From Lachnospiraceae bacterium AC2028 (GTDB taxonomy: Bacteria; Bacillota; Clostridia; Lachnospirales; Lachnospiraceae), in the NCBI GenBank assembly GCA_000702685.1, contig JNJD01000010.1:124001-188000 (forward strand): DNA of 64,000 nucleotides, read 5' to 3'. This document shows positions 25,405 through 35,285 of the stretch, in pieces. Numbering within the stretch: the stretch's first letter is position 1; every line of letters begins with the position of its first letter. The notes beneath the pieces were generated by a model, which was given only the letters and a program-made list of their open reading frames with translations, was not told the origin of the DNA and did not search any database. A program made the position numbers and the translations under genes.

Positions 25405-27783
25405 ATGGCAGATTGGATAATCATTGTTGATGATGACTCTGTGAACCTGAAAATGGCGGGCCGTATCCTCAGTGAATACGGCATGAGGGTAACCGCTTTA
25501 AAGTCAGGCTCCGCATTCTTAAAATACGTCCGTGAGAACGGAACTCCCGACATTGTGCTCCTCGATATCCGTATGCCCGAGATGGACGGCTTTGAGACAC
25601 TGACCCAGTTCAGGATGCTCGAGCAGGACCAGGGCTTCATCGAGACTCCTGTTGTCTTCCTTACCGCAGATGAGGACAAGGACAGCGAGATGCGCGGATT
25701 CAGGATGGGAGTTTCTGACTTCATCCATAAACCTTTCGATCCCGACATCCTCATTCAGAGGATCGTCAATATCATCGCATCCAGCAAGAAACTTCAGAGC
25801 GTCGAGCAGAAAGCGGCACACGATCTTCTCACCGGCTTCTACAACAAGGAGGCTACGAGGGACAAGCTGTCCATTATGTGTGCACGCAAATCCGGCGCAC
25901 TCCTTATGATCGACCTTGATTCGTTCAAGCTCGTCAATGACATCTACGGTCATGACATGGGCGACAAGGTTCTGATCTCTTTTGCCAATATCATGAAGAA
26001 CCTTTCCGAACCCAACGGCACCTGCGGCCGTATCGGCGGAGACGAGTTCATGATGTTCTTCGCAGGCCTGCAGGACGAGAGCGGTGTTGCGGACTTTTCA
26101 TCCAAGCTTAATTCAAGGCTTCTGGAATCGGCATATGAACTGATGGGAGAGGATATGCACATCCCTCTCGGAGCATCGGTCGGTGCGGTATTCGTACCCG
26201 AGCAGGGAACGGATTTCGAGAACCTTTTCAACATGGCCGACCAGGCACTTTATATCGTAAAAGACAACGGAAAGCACGGCTATTTCGTAAACCGCGGTGG
26301 CAGGACCTCCAATGAAACGGAATCCGGTTCCGATATCGATCTTAAGACGATGTCCAAGCTCCTTGAAGAGCGCGGCGCAGCCACCAACGTTATGTGGCTC
26401 GGCCAGGACGAGTTCGGAAGCGTCTACAGATACATGATGAGAATCCTTGAGCGCTACGGTATCTATGCTCACAAGGCACTTTTTACGATCCGCAGAAAGT
26501 CCGAGGACATATCCGATGAGATCAAGGACAAGATGGCGGATTCCCTCAGGGAAGTCATCCAGTCCAACCTTCGTAATTCCGACATCATGGTTCGCGTCGG
26601 AATGGACAGATTCTTTCTTTTGCTCCCCGAGCTTACTCCGGAGCATGTTGAGCGTGTAACCGCCAGGATCAAGGGCGCGTGGTCGAATCTGAAATTCGGT
26701 AATGACGCTGAGGTCATCTGTGAGTACGAATCCATCTCTCCTTCCGGAGACAAGGTCAAGGCAGCAACGGACATCGATGCGGAGAGAATAGTCATCGTCG
26801 ATGATGACGGTACCAACCTTATGGTCGCCGAGCGCATCATCCGTAAAGAGGGCATGGAGGTCAAGTGCCTTAAGTCCGGTAAGGAGCTCCTTGATTATCT
26901 GTCATCCAACTATGCCGACCTTGTTCTGCTCGATATCAAGATGCCCGAGATGGACGGCTTCGAGACTATGCAGAAGCTGACCTCGATGGGCGGCAGGGCA
27001 TCCAAGATCCCGGTTATCTTCCTTACCGCAAGCGATGACAACGAAACCGAGGCCAAGGGATTTTCACTCGGTGCGATGGACTTCATCCGCAAGCCCTTCA
27101 TCCCCGAGATCCTGATAATGAGAGTCAAGCATGCGATCCGTCTGATCAGGCTTCAGAACCGCCTGAGAAGCGAGGTCAACGATGAGGTCAAAAAGAACGA
27201 AGAGCTTTCGATCCACATCATCCAGGCACTCGCCGCCGCAGTCGACGCGAAGGATATCTATACGAGAGGCCACTCCGAGAGAGTTGCGAAATATTCGAGG
27301 ATGATTGCCGAGGAGATCGGTTACGACGAGAATGCATGCAACAATATCTACATCATGGGTCTTCTTCACGACGTGGGTAAGATCGGTATCCCCGATGAGA
27401 TCATCAACAAGAAGGGCACTCTCACCGATGAGGAATATGAGATAATCAAGACTCACACGACCAAGGGTGCGAACATCCTTGATTCGATCCCTGAGATGCC
27501 AGGACTCCGCACCGGTGCAAAGTGGCATCACGAGCGCTATGACGGAACAGGTTATCCCGACGGACTTTCCGGCAAGGACATCCCCGAGGAAGCACGTATC
27601 ATCGCGGTTGCCGATTCCTATGATGCGATGACCAGCCGCAGAAGCTACAGGGATGCACTTCCCCAGCAGGCGGTAAGGAGCGAACTTGAAAACGGAATGG
27701 GAACCCAGTTCGATCCGAGATTTGCTCAGATAATGATAGACAAGATTGATGCAGACAAAGACTACCTTATGAGGGAGGTATGA
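25405..27783 (+). CDS. REC-GGDEF-(degenerate GGDEF)-REC-HD-GYP protein
   Basis: A 792-residue cytosolic protein able in principle to make and break c-di-GMP. REC1 (1-125) with phospho-acceptor Asp54 and Lys109; GGDEF (about 140-295) with an intact GGDEF motif (211-215) and no RxxD inhibitory site just before it; a second, degenerate GGDEF-like module (about 325-450) with GMDRF (399-403) in the motif position; REC2 (461-580) with Asp510; HD-GYP (600-790) with GHSERV, HDVGKIG (655-661), and HHERYDGTGYP (708-718). Two receivers in one chain suggest two separate kinases control the opposing activities (inference). It heads the signalling block and precedes a hybrid kinase by 4 bases. Confidence 0.9.
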   Translation: MADWIIIVDDDSVNLKMAGRILSEYGMRVTALKSGSAFLKYVRENGTPDIVLLDIRMPEMDGFETLTQFRMLEQDQGFIETPVVFLTADEDKDSEMRGFRMGVSDFIHKPFDPDILIQRIVNIIASSKKLQSVEQKAAHDLLTGFYNKEATRDKLSIMCARKSGALLMIDLDSFKLVNDIYGHDMGDKVLISFANIMKNLSEPNGTCGRIGGDEFMMFFAGLQDESGVADFSSKLNSRLLESAYELMGEDMHIPLGASVGAVFVPEQGTDFENLFNMADQALYIVKDNGKHGYFVNRGGRTSNETESGSDIDLKTMSKLLEERGAATNVMWLGQDEFGSVYRYMMRILERYGIYAHKALFTIRRKSEDISDEIKDKMADSLREVIQSNLRNSDIMVRVGMDRFFLLLPELTPEHVERVTARIKGAWSNLKFGNDAEVICEYESISPSGDKVKAATDIDAERIVIVDDDGTNLMVAERIIRKEGMEVKCLKSGKELLDYLSSNYADLVLLDIKMPEMDGFETMQKLTSMGGRASKIPVIFLTASDDNETEAKGFSLGAMDFIRKPFIPEILIMRVKHAIRLIRLQNRLRSEVNDEVKKNEELSIHIIQALAAAVDAKDIYTRGHSERVAKYSRMIAEEIGYDENACNNIYIMGLLHDVGKIGIPDEIINKKGTLTDEEYEIIKTHTTKGANILDSIPEMPGLRTGAKWHHERYDGTGYPDGLSGKDIPEEARIIAVADSYDAMTSRRSYRDALPQQAVRSELENGMGTQFDPRFAQIMIDKIDADKDYLMREV

Positions 27784-27787
27784 CAAG

Positions 27788-30529
27788 GTGGACCGAAGAA
27801 ACGTCCAGAGTGAGACCTACAAGCAGTCTCATCTCATAATACTGATCGTATATACGGTTCTCAGCGTTGTTCTTATCGTTGAATCGTTCATCATGGACTG
27901 GGAAAAATGGGCGGTAATGCTCATAGTCGCCGTCCTCATAACCGCCTGGTTCATGCATATCAGGAGCATCTTAAGGGATCGTGACAGGCTCTGGCTCTAT
28001 TCCTGCCTGATGATGGCCACATACTTTTTCTACGGTGTCCACCTGACGAGTACATTCGATATGGCGCTCGTCATGTGCGTTGTCATCGCAATCTACACTA
28101 TGACGGGCGAAAAGCCTCTGGTGCGTCTGTGCCAGGTTTTCTACATCGTTACTCTTGCCTTCGACCTTGGAACCATGATATCCCAGGGCGAAGAGATCAC
28201 ACCTCTTCTTATAACAAGATCCCTTCTTCATGTGGGAATGATCATCCTTGCCGGCTGGGTCGCTTGCACGATCATCGACAAGTGGACGAAGGTCATCGGC
28301 TCGTCGAGCGAAGAGATCGAGACATTAAAAGAGCAGACGGACCGTCTGAATAATTTCCTTGCAAACGTTTCCCACGAGATCCGTACACCCGTCAATGCGG
28401 TCATGGGTCTTTCTTCCGTCCTCGAAAAAGAAACCCTTCCCGAGAATATCGAAGACAATATCAGGGCCATATCAAATGCGGGCCACAGAGTTGCCGAGCA
28501 GATAGGTGACATTCTCGATTTTACCGAGATCGATATGCAGAAGCTTTCCGTGAACAACGAGCCCTATATGATCGACTCGGTCGTCAACGACCTTCTTTCA
28601 CAGTTATCCCATATGGATAAAAATGATCTTGATCTTGTCATTGACCTTGATGCATCCGTTCCCGCGGAGCTCAGGGGCGACGGTGAGAAGATCCGCAAGA
28701 TCCTGCTTCATCTTATCAGCAACGGTTTCAAGTACACCCGCGAGGGCGGTGTGTATGTAAGGATCTATTCCGTGCCCAGAGAGTACGGTATCAATCTTCT
28801 CCTTGAAGTGCGCGATACCGGTATCGGAATGAACGCATTTGAGATCGAGCATATCTATGACAAGTTCTATCAGTCCGATTCGAGCAAGACCAGAAGCGTC
28901 GGCGGTCTCGGTATCGGTATTCCCATCGTTAACGGTTTCGTCAGTGCGATGAACGGATTCATGGATATCCAGTCGAAGCGCGGTGTCGGAACAACGGTCA
29001 AGGTAAGCATCCCTCAGGCTGTTGAGGATAATTCAAAGTGCATGTCCGTACGAAACAGGGAGAATATTTCCGTCGGCGGTTTCCTCGGATTCATGACGAC
29101 CGGCAATATCGGTGTCAGGGAATTCTATATGGATATGATCTCCAACATCGTTTCGGGATTATATGTTCCTTTCCACAGGATCCAGTCCAAGTCGGAGCTT
29201 GAAAAGCTTCTTACGGTTTCGCATATCACACACCTTTTTGTCGGAACGGGTGAGTATCTCGAGAACAGGGAATACATCGAAGAGCTCTCTAAGGATATCA
29301 AGGTTGCGGTTGTTCTTGACCGCAACAAGAGTCTCGATTCCGGAAGCAAGATCACCCAGATTCCTAAGCCCTTCTATGGTGTACAGATTGCAAACTTCCT
29401 GAACCAGACTCTCGATGACGAACTGGTTGAGGGACATGAGAAGATGATGTGTCCCGGCGTCAAGGTTCTCGTCGTTGATGATGAGCCGATGAACCTTCTC
29501 GTTGCGAGGGGAATATTCGAATCCTACGGAATGGTTGTAGATACCGTTCACAGCGGCGAAGCATCGATCGCAAAGTGTGCGGGCGAAGATTACGATATCG
29601 TCTTCATGGATCATATGATGCCTGAGATGGACGGTGTCGAGGCGATGAAGAGACTGCGCGTACAGGCTTCCCATATGAGGAGGGATATTTGCGTTGTTGC
29701 TCTAACCGCAAATGCTATCAGCTCTGCGCGTGAAATGTTCATGTCCGAAGGCTTCGACGGATTCGTGCCCAAGCCGATCGAACTTCCCGAACTCGAAAGA
29801 GTCCTCAAGCACGTATTGCCCAAGTCCGCCGTACAGTATGTCATGGATGACGGCGCGGGCAGGAAGATCGGAGGAAAGAAGGAGTCTGCAGCAAAGCTCG
29901 TTGACAGTGACGGCGTGAAGAAGCCGGTTCCTGTTACTGATGAGAAAAATTCCGGAAAGACCGGTTCGGACGGAAAGAATGCTGACGTCAAGGCGGATAA
30001 GTCTGCAAGCAGTGCCGAGAGCAAAATTTCGTCTGGTATGGGTTCTGATAAACCGGCAGTTGCAGATGCAGATTCCGAGATCTCTTTTGCTCCGCTTGAT
30101 TCTCTCGGCGTGGATACCGCCGCAGGTCTTGCTTACTGCGGAGGAGATGAGCAGTTCTATAAAGAGCTCCTTGTCGAGTACGCGGGCAATCCCGATGAAA
30201 AGCTCGGTGAGATCTTAAAATATTATGATGCGAAGAACTGGAAGGATTATTCGATCAAGGTCCATGCGATAAAGAGCACCTCCAAGATGATCGGCGCAAT
30301 GGATATTTCCGAGCGTGCAAAATTCCTTGAGGAAGCTTCCAAGGAATGTGATGAAGCCAAGGTTAACGAAAAGCATGCAAACCTTATGGGAGATTATGGA
30401 AGACTCATAAGGACTGTTTACGATACATACGGTGAGGGCAGGAATAAGGCACCCGAGCCTGAGCCCGAAGGCACTGAGACAGGTGAAAGCGATGTGCTGG
30501 AGTTTGGCCCGAAGGGTGGTGACTTATGA
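27788..30529 (+). CDS. Hybrid histidine kinase (HK-pseudoREC-REC-HPt)
   Basis: A 913-residue membrane kinase. About six membrane segments (12-165), HisKA with His196 (NVSHEIRTP), HATPase with Asn312 and DTGIGM, a receiver-like region without the acidic signature (about 430-545), a true REC with Asp608 (MDHMMPEMDG), a low-complexity charged linker (690-765), and HPt with His826 (KVHAIKSTSK). This permits a full phosphorelay in one chain, ending on a receiver such as those encoded at 25405 or 39455 (inference). Start is GTG at 27788, 7 bases after GGAGGT (27775-27780). The stop overlaps the next start. Confidence 0.88.
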   Translation: MDRRNVQSETYKQSHLIILIVYTVLSVVLIVESFIMDWEKWAVMLIVAVLITAWFMHIRSILRDRDRLWLYSCLMMATYFFYGVHLTSTFDMALVMCVVIAIYTMTGEKPLVRLCQVFYIVTLAFDLGTMISQGEEITPLLITRSLLHVGMIILAGWVACTIIDKWTKVIGSSSEEIETLKEQTDRLNNFLANVSHEIRTPVNAVMGLSSVLEKETLPENIEDNIRAISNAGHRVAEQIGDILDFTEIDMQKLSVNNEPYMIDSVVNDLLSQLSHMDKNDLDLVIDLDASVPAELRGDGEKIRKILLHLISNGFKYTREGGVYVRIYSVPREYGINLLLEVRDTGIGMNAFEIEHIYDKFYQSDSSKTRSVGGLGIGIPIVNGFVSAMNGFMDIQSKRGVGTTVKVSIPQAVEDNSKCMSVRNRENISVGGFLGFMTTGNIGVREFYMDMISNIVSGLYVPFHRIQSKSELEKLLTVSHITHLFVGTGEYLENREYIEELSKDIKVAVVLDRNKSLDSGSKITQIPKPFYGVQIANFLNQTLDDELVEGHEKMMCPGVKVLVVDDEPMNLLVARGIFESYGMVVDTVHSGEASIAKCAGEDYDIVFMDHMMPEMDGVEAMKRLRVQASHMRRDICVVALTANAISSAREMFMSEGFDGFVPKPIELPELERVLKHVLPKSAVQYVMDDGAGRKIGGKKESAAKLVDSDGVKKPVPVTDEKNSGKTGSDGKNADVKADKSASSAESKISSGMGSDKPAVADADSEISFAPLDSLGVDTAAGLAYCGGDEQFYKELLVEYAGNPDEKLGEILKYYDAKNWKDYSIKVHAIKSTSKMIGAMDISERAKFLEEASKECDEAKVNEKHANLMGDYGRLIRTVYDTYGEGRNKAPEPEPEGTETGESDVLEFGPKGGDL

Positions 30530-32883
30530 TGGAGGATAAGAACAGACGGTTTTCCGACAGATACGGAGATTCGAAAGGTGAGTTCTGGGGAAGGTTATTC
30601 CTCATTCTGACCCTGGTTTCGCTTGGATTTGTCGGCATCGTATTGATCATAGACATTTATCATTCCAAGTCCCTCTGGGAGATCATCATCAAGAGCATTG
30701 CGCTCGGCGTTGAAGTCGTTATCTTTTTCATGGTCAGATTCCTTGCCAGGCTCTTCAGGATGGAAAATGAAAAAGCACACGACAAGACCCGTGAGGTTGA
30801 GGAACTGAGCCGTTCGAAGTCCAGGTTCTTTTCCAATATGAGCCACGAGATCCGTACTCCAATCAATACGATCATAGGTCTCAATGAGATGATCCTCAGG
30901 GAAGATATCTCTCCCGAGGTTGAAGATGATGCAAGGAACATAAGATCCGCATCGGGCATGCTCCTTTCACTGATCAATGACGTTCTTGATATGTCGAAGA
31001 TCGAATCCGGAAATATGGCGCTCGTTCCCGTGACCTACAACACCGGTGACATGCTTTCCGAGATCGTAGGTATGATCTGGGGAAGAGCCAATGCCAAGGG
31101 ACTTAAGTTCACGATCGATGTCGATCCCGATATCCCCGCGCAGCTCTTTGCCGATGAAGTGAGGATCAAGCAGATCCTCATCAATCTTTTGAACAACGCG
31201 GTCAAGTACACCCAGGAAGGAAGCGTTTCCCTTTCCATCCAGTCGAGGCGTCTCGACTCCGGTAAGGTTCTGGTCATCTATACCGTTGAAGATTCCGGTA
31301 TGGGCATCAAGAAGGAAAGCATTCCCTATCTCTTCGATGCATTCAGACGTGAGGACGAAGGCAAGAACCGCTACATCGAAGGCACGGGCCTTGGTCTTTC
31401 CATAGTCAAGCAGCTCGTTGATCTTATGGGCGGTAACATCACCGTAAACAGTATTTATACAAAGGGTTCCACCTTTACCGTTTCAATCGAGCAGGAGATT
31501 GCCGATGAATCCGCACTCGGTGATTTCAGGATCTCCAGGCAGCAGATCAAGAGCCACAAGGAATCGTACAAGCCTCAGTTTGAGGCTCCCGACGCACATG
31601 TCCTGATCGTTGATGACAATACCGCCAACCTCATGGTTGAAAAGAAACTGCTCCGCTCGACCAGGGTTATCGTTGATACCGCAGAAAGCGGAAAAGAAGC
31701 CCTTGAGCTTACGCTTCTCAATCACTATGATGCGATCTTCATGGATCATATGATGCCCGAGATGGACGGCATAGAATGCCTTAAGCTCATAAGGGAACAG
31801 TCGGGCGGAAGATGTGTTGCGACTCCCGTTGTTGTGCTTACCGCCAACGTAGGAAGTGAGAATCAGGCGCTTTACAAGAACGCCGGATTCGATTCATATC
31901 TTGTCAAGCCCGTTGACGGTTCCATGCTCGAGAGGACCCTTATGTCGGTTCTTCCCAAGAGTATGGTATCCGCAGATTCGTCCGCATATACGGGCGGTGA
32001 TGCGGAAGGCATCGTTAAGAGAGGAAGAAGAAGGGTTCCCCTCCTTATCACGACCGACTCCGTATCCGATCTTCCCGAGGAAGTCGTCGACCAGCTTGAG
32101 ATCCCTATCCTTCCTTACAAGGTTCATACCGATCACGGTGTGTTCTACGACGGAATCGAAACGGACGGTGATGCCATCGTCAGATATATGGACAATGACA
32201 TCAATGCACTTGCCAGGAGTGAATCACCGAGCGTTGCGGAATACGAAGCTTTCTTCGCGGACAGGCTCTTCGAAGCACAGCACATCCTTCATATCGCGAT
32301 CGCAAAGAATGCGAGTGAAGGCTACAAGAATGCATCCGAAGCCGCAAGGTCCTTCTACAATGTCAATGTCGTCGAGGCAGGGCACCTTTCGAGCGGATCC
32401 GGTCTGATCGTTATGAAGCTAAAAGAAGCTGTCGATTCAGGTATCACTAATCCCGAGCAGCTTTCACGGATCGTTGATGATCTCAGGAAGAAGGTTGTCA
32501 CCACATTCATCGTTGACAGCACCGAATATCTCCACAGAAACGGAAGGATGTCGGACAGAGCATACAGACTCTGTAACGCATTCATGGTGCATCCGATGCT
32601 CCGCCTGAAAAAGAGTACGATGGATGTCGGCGCGATAATGGTCGGAAGCTACGAAAGGGTTGCGGATACATATATCAGGCGCATTTTGAGAAATCCCGAG
32701 ACGATAGATACGAATATTCTCTTTATCACATATGTCGGTCTCAGGCTTGAAGAAGCGGAGAAGATCCGCGACAAGGTACTCGAGAGAGTTCCGTTCAAGA
32801 AAGTATATCTCCAGAAAGCATCACCCGCTATTGCTTCTAACAGCGGTACCGGTACTTTCGGTGTGATATTTGCAAGGAAGTAG
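30526..32883 (+). CDS. Hybrid histidine kinase fused to a DegV domain
   Basis: A 785-residue single reading frame. Two membrane segments (about 23-45 and 55-78), HisKA with His107 (NMSHEIRTP), HATPase with LNNAVKYT and GTGLGLSIV, REC (about 357-475) with Asp407 (MDHMMPEMDG), a short basic linker (about 485-502), then a complete DegV fatty-acid-binding domain (503-785): TTDSVSDLP (509-517), SPSVAEY, LHRNGRMS, and SNSGTGTFGV near the end. DegV/FakB proteins bind a fatty acid and present its carboxylate to the FakA kinase. Here the domain is tied to a membrane kinase, which suggests sensing of free fatty acid or acyl phosphate (inference). Start ATG 30526 overlaps the upstream stop (ATGA). Confidence 0.85.
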   Translation: MMEDKNRRFSDRYGDSKGEFWGRLFLILTLVSLGFVGIVLIIDIYHSKSLWEIIIKSIALGVEVVIFFMVRFLARLFRMENEKAHDKTREVEELSRSKSRFFSNMSHEIRTPINTIIGLNEMILREDISPEVEDDARNIRSASGMLLSLINDVLDMSKIESGNMALVPVTYNTGDMLSEIVGMIWGRANAKGLKFTIDVDPDIPAQLFADEVRIKQILINLLNNAVKYTQEGSVSLSIQSRRLDSGKVLVIYTVEDSGMGIKKESIPYLFDAFRREDEGKNRYIEGTGLGLSIVKQLVDLMGGNITVNSIYTKGSTFTVSIEQEIADESALGDFRISRQQIKSHKESYKPQFEAPDAHVLIVDDNTANLMVEKKLLRSTRVIVDTAESGKEALELTLLNHYDAIFMDHMMPEMDGIECLKLIREQSGGRCVATPVVVLTANVGSENQALYKNAGFDSYLVKPVDGSMLERTLMSVLPKSMVSADSSAYTGGDAEGIVKRGRRRVPLLITTDSVSDLPEEVVDQLEIPILPYKVHTDHGVFYDGIETDGDAIVRYMDNDINALARSESPSVAEYEAFFADRLFEAQHILHIAIAKNASEGYKNASEAARSFYNVNVVEAGHLSSGSGLIVMKLKEAVDSGITNPEQLSRIVDDLRKKVVTTFIVDSTEYLHRNGRMSDRAYRLCNAFMVHPMLRLKKSTMDVGAIMVGSYERVADTYIRRILRNPETIDTNILFITYVGLRLEEAEKIRDKVLERVPFKKVYLQKASPAIASNSGTGTFGVIFARK

Positions 32884-32885
32884 TC

Positions 32886-35252
32886 ATGAATCTTAAGGAA
32901 CTTGAAATAGGCAGGACTGCGACCGTCAAGTCCGTCGGCGGAAGCGGAGCGCTCAGACAGCACTTTCTGGATATGGGACTCATTCCGGGAAGTGACGTTA
33001 CCGTCATAAAATATGCTCCGATGGGCGACCCGATAGAACTGATGATATCGGGCTACGAGCTAACGATCAGGCTTGCCGATGCCGAGCAGATCGAGATTGA
33101 GAATGTTCGCAAGGCCTCAGCGGATCCGCATTCGGGTGATGCATCCGAAAAGTCCCATGTGAGGGACATACCTCACCCCAATATCGGTGAAGAGGCGGAT
33201 ACTCACGACTATCAGGTAGAGCATAAGGGTAAGAAGGTCAATACGGGCAAACTTACCTTTGCACTTGTAGGAAATCAGAACTGTGGCAAGACCACACTCT
33301 TTAATCAGCTGACAGGCTCCAACCAGCATGTCGGCAATTTTCCCGGAGTTACTGTAGACAGGAAAAGCGGTTCGATCAAGGGACATCCCGAGACGGAGGT
33401 TGTGGACCTCCCCGGGATCTATTCGATGTCTCCTTATTCGAGTGAAGAGATCGTATCGAGGCAGTTCATTCTCGATGAAAAGCCGACTGCAATCATCAAT
33501 ATCGTAGATGCTACCAATATCGAAAGGAACCTGTATCTTACGATGCAGCTTCTCGAACTCGATATTCCGATGGTCATAGCTCTGAATATGATGGATGAGA
33601 TGGCGGGAAACGGCGGCTCGGTCAAGATCAATCTGTTCGAGCAATTGATAGAAGTGCCCGTTGTTCCGATCTCCGCGGCGAAGAATCAGGGTATCGATGA
33701 ACTCATAAGACACGCGATACATATCGCAAAATATGATGAGAAGCCCGGACGCAGGGATTTCTGTGACAAGGATGATCACGGCGGTGCTGTTCACCGTGCG
33801 ATGCATGCCGTGATGAGCATGATAGAAGACCATGCGGAAAGTGCGGGAGTCCCGGTCAGATTTGCCGCGAGCAAGATCATCGAGGGCGATACTCTTATTT
33901 CCAAGGCTCTCGGTCTTCACAAAAAGGATATGGATGCACTCGGCACCATCGTCTCACAGATGGAAGAAGAGCGCGGACTTGATGCTGCTGCCGCAATGGC
34001 TGATATGAGGTTTTCTTTTATCAGGAAACTATGTGACAGAGCTGTCGTAAAGCCGAAGGAAAGCAAGGAACACGCAAGAAGCCGCAAGATGGATGCTTTC
34101 TTTACGGGCAAGTGGACTGCGATCCCTGCATTCATCCTGATAATGACTCTTGTCTTCTGGCTTACGTTCGGAGTGGTCGGTGCATTCCTTCAGGGAATTC
34201 TTGAGATGGGTATCGGCTTTATCACGGACAGGGTGGATGCGCTTCTTACCGCACTGGATATCGCTCCGTCGATACATTCGCTTGTGATCGATGCGGTGTT
34301 TACAGGTGTGGGATCGGTCCTGAGCTTTCTTCCGATAATCGTTGTGCTGTACTTTTTCCTGTCGATGCTCGAAGACAGCGGATATATGGCGAGAGTTGCA
34401 TTCTTCATGGATAAGCTCTTAAGAAGGCTCGGACTTTCCGGAAGAAGTATCGTGCCGATGCTGATAGGATTCGGATGTTCCGTACCGGCACTGATGGCTA
34501 CAAGAACACTTCCTTCCGACAGGGACAGAAAGCTTACCCAGCTTCTTATTCCGTTCATGAGCTGCAGCGCGAAGATGCCGATCTATGCATTCTTTGTTGC
34601 CGCGTTTTTCCCTAAGTACGGTGCGTTTGTTATGGCGGCTCTGTATTTTACGGGGATCCTGGTTGCGATACTTGTTGCGCACATTGCAAAGGTCACGGTA
34701 TTCAAGGGCGAGGCTGTTCCCTTTGTGATGGAGCTTCCCAATTACAGAATGCCGGGTCTTAAGAACGTTCTGATGCTTATGTGGGATAAGGCGAAGGATT
34801 TCCTTCAGAGAGCTTTCACCGTCATCTTCGTGGGAACGATAGTCGTGTGGTTTTTACAGACATTCGATCTTTCCTTCAATATGGTCTCTGATTCGGAAGA
34901 CAGCATTCTGGCACTTCTCGCGGGACTTATATCTCCCATATTTGCGCCCCTCGGCTGCGGTGACTGGAGAATTGTCACATCGCTGATCTCGGGATTTCTT
35001 GCGAAGGAAAGCGTTGTATCGATGCTATCGATCCTTTACGGCGGAATGGAAGGCCTGCATGCATCAATGGATTCGCTGACAGCGTTTGTTTTCCTGATCT
35101 ACTGCCTGCTTTATACTCCCTGCGTTGCCGCCATCGCGACCGTCCGCCGCGAAGCCGGAAGGAAAGCCGCTCTCAAGATGGTCATCTTCCAATGCGTTGT
35201 CGCATGGATCGTGGCATTTATCGTAAGGCTTGTGGGAGGCCTGTTTATCTGA
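32886..35252 (+). CDS. feoB: FeoA-FeoB fusion ferrous iron transporter
   Basis: A 788-residue fusion. FeoA SH3-like domain (1-76), a 40-residue linker holding five His (82, 91, 97, 107, 113), and FeoB with G1 motif GNQNCGKT (129-136), DLPGIYS (174-180), NMMDEM, then the membrane domain with about ten segments, including the two Gate regions (GFGCSVPALMATR and SCSAKMPIY). FeoB takes up Fe2+ with GTP hydrolysis. It lies 3 bases after the DegV-kinase gene and before a flavodiiron protein, so iron uptake is transcribed with the signalling genes (inference from spacing). Confidence 0.95.
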   Translation: MNLKELEIGRTATVKSVGGSGALRQHFLDMGLIPGSDVTVIKYAPMGDPIELMISGYELTIRLADAEQIEIENVRKASADPHSGDASEKSHVRDIPHPNIGEEADTHDYQVEHKGKKVNTGKLTFALVGNQNCGKTTLFNQLTGSNQHVGNFPGVTVDRKSGSIKGHPETEVVDLPGIYSMSPYSSEEIVSRQFILDEKPTAIINIVDATNIERNLYLTMQLLELDIPMVIALNMMDEMAGNGGSVKINLFEQLIEVPVVPISAAKNQGIDELIRHAIHIAKYDEKPGRRDFCDKDDHGGAVHRAMHAVMSMIEDHAESAGVPVRFAASKIIEGDTLISKALGLHKKDMDALGTIVSQMEEERGLDAAAAMADMRFSFIRKLCDRAVVKPKESKEHARSRKMDAFFTGKWTAIPAFILIMTLVFWLTFGVVGAFLQGILEMGIGFITDRVDALLTALDIAPSIHSLVIDAVFTGVGSVLSFLPIIVVLYFFLSMLEDSGYMARVAFFMDKLLRRLGLSGRSIVPMLIGFGCSVPALMATRTLPSDRDRKLTQLLIPFMSCSAKMPIYAFFVAAFFPKYGAFVMAALYFTGILVAILVAHIAKVTVFKGEAVPFVMELPNYRMPGLKNVLMLMWDKAKDFLQRAFTVIFVGTIVVWFLQTFDLSFNMVSDSEDSILALLAGLISPIFAPLGCGDWRIVTSLISGFLAKESVVSMLSILYGGMEGLHASMDSLTAFVFLIYCLLYTPCVAAIATVRREAGRKAALKMVIFQCVVAWIVAFIVRLVGGLFI

Positions 35253-35285
35253 TCAAAATTATATGTTTGTTATTCGGAGGTTTAT

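Noticed and set aside
30526-32883. Two separate genes (kinase and DegV) joined by a frameshift artefact
   Set aside because: The frame runs through the linker without stop, no ribosome binding site or promoter is seen before the DegV part, and the linker is short and charged as in fusions.
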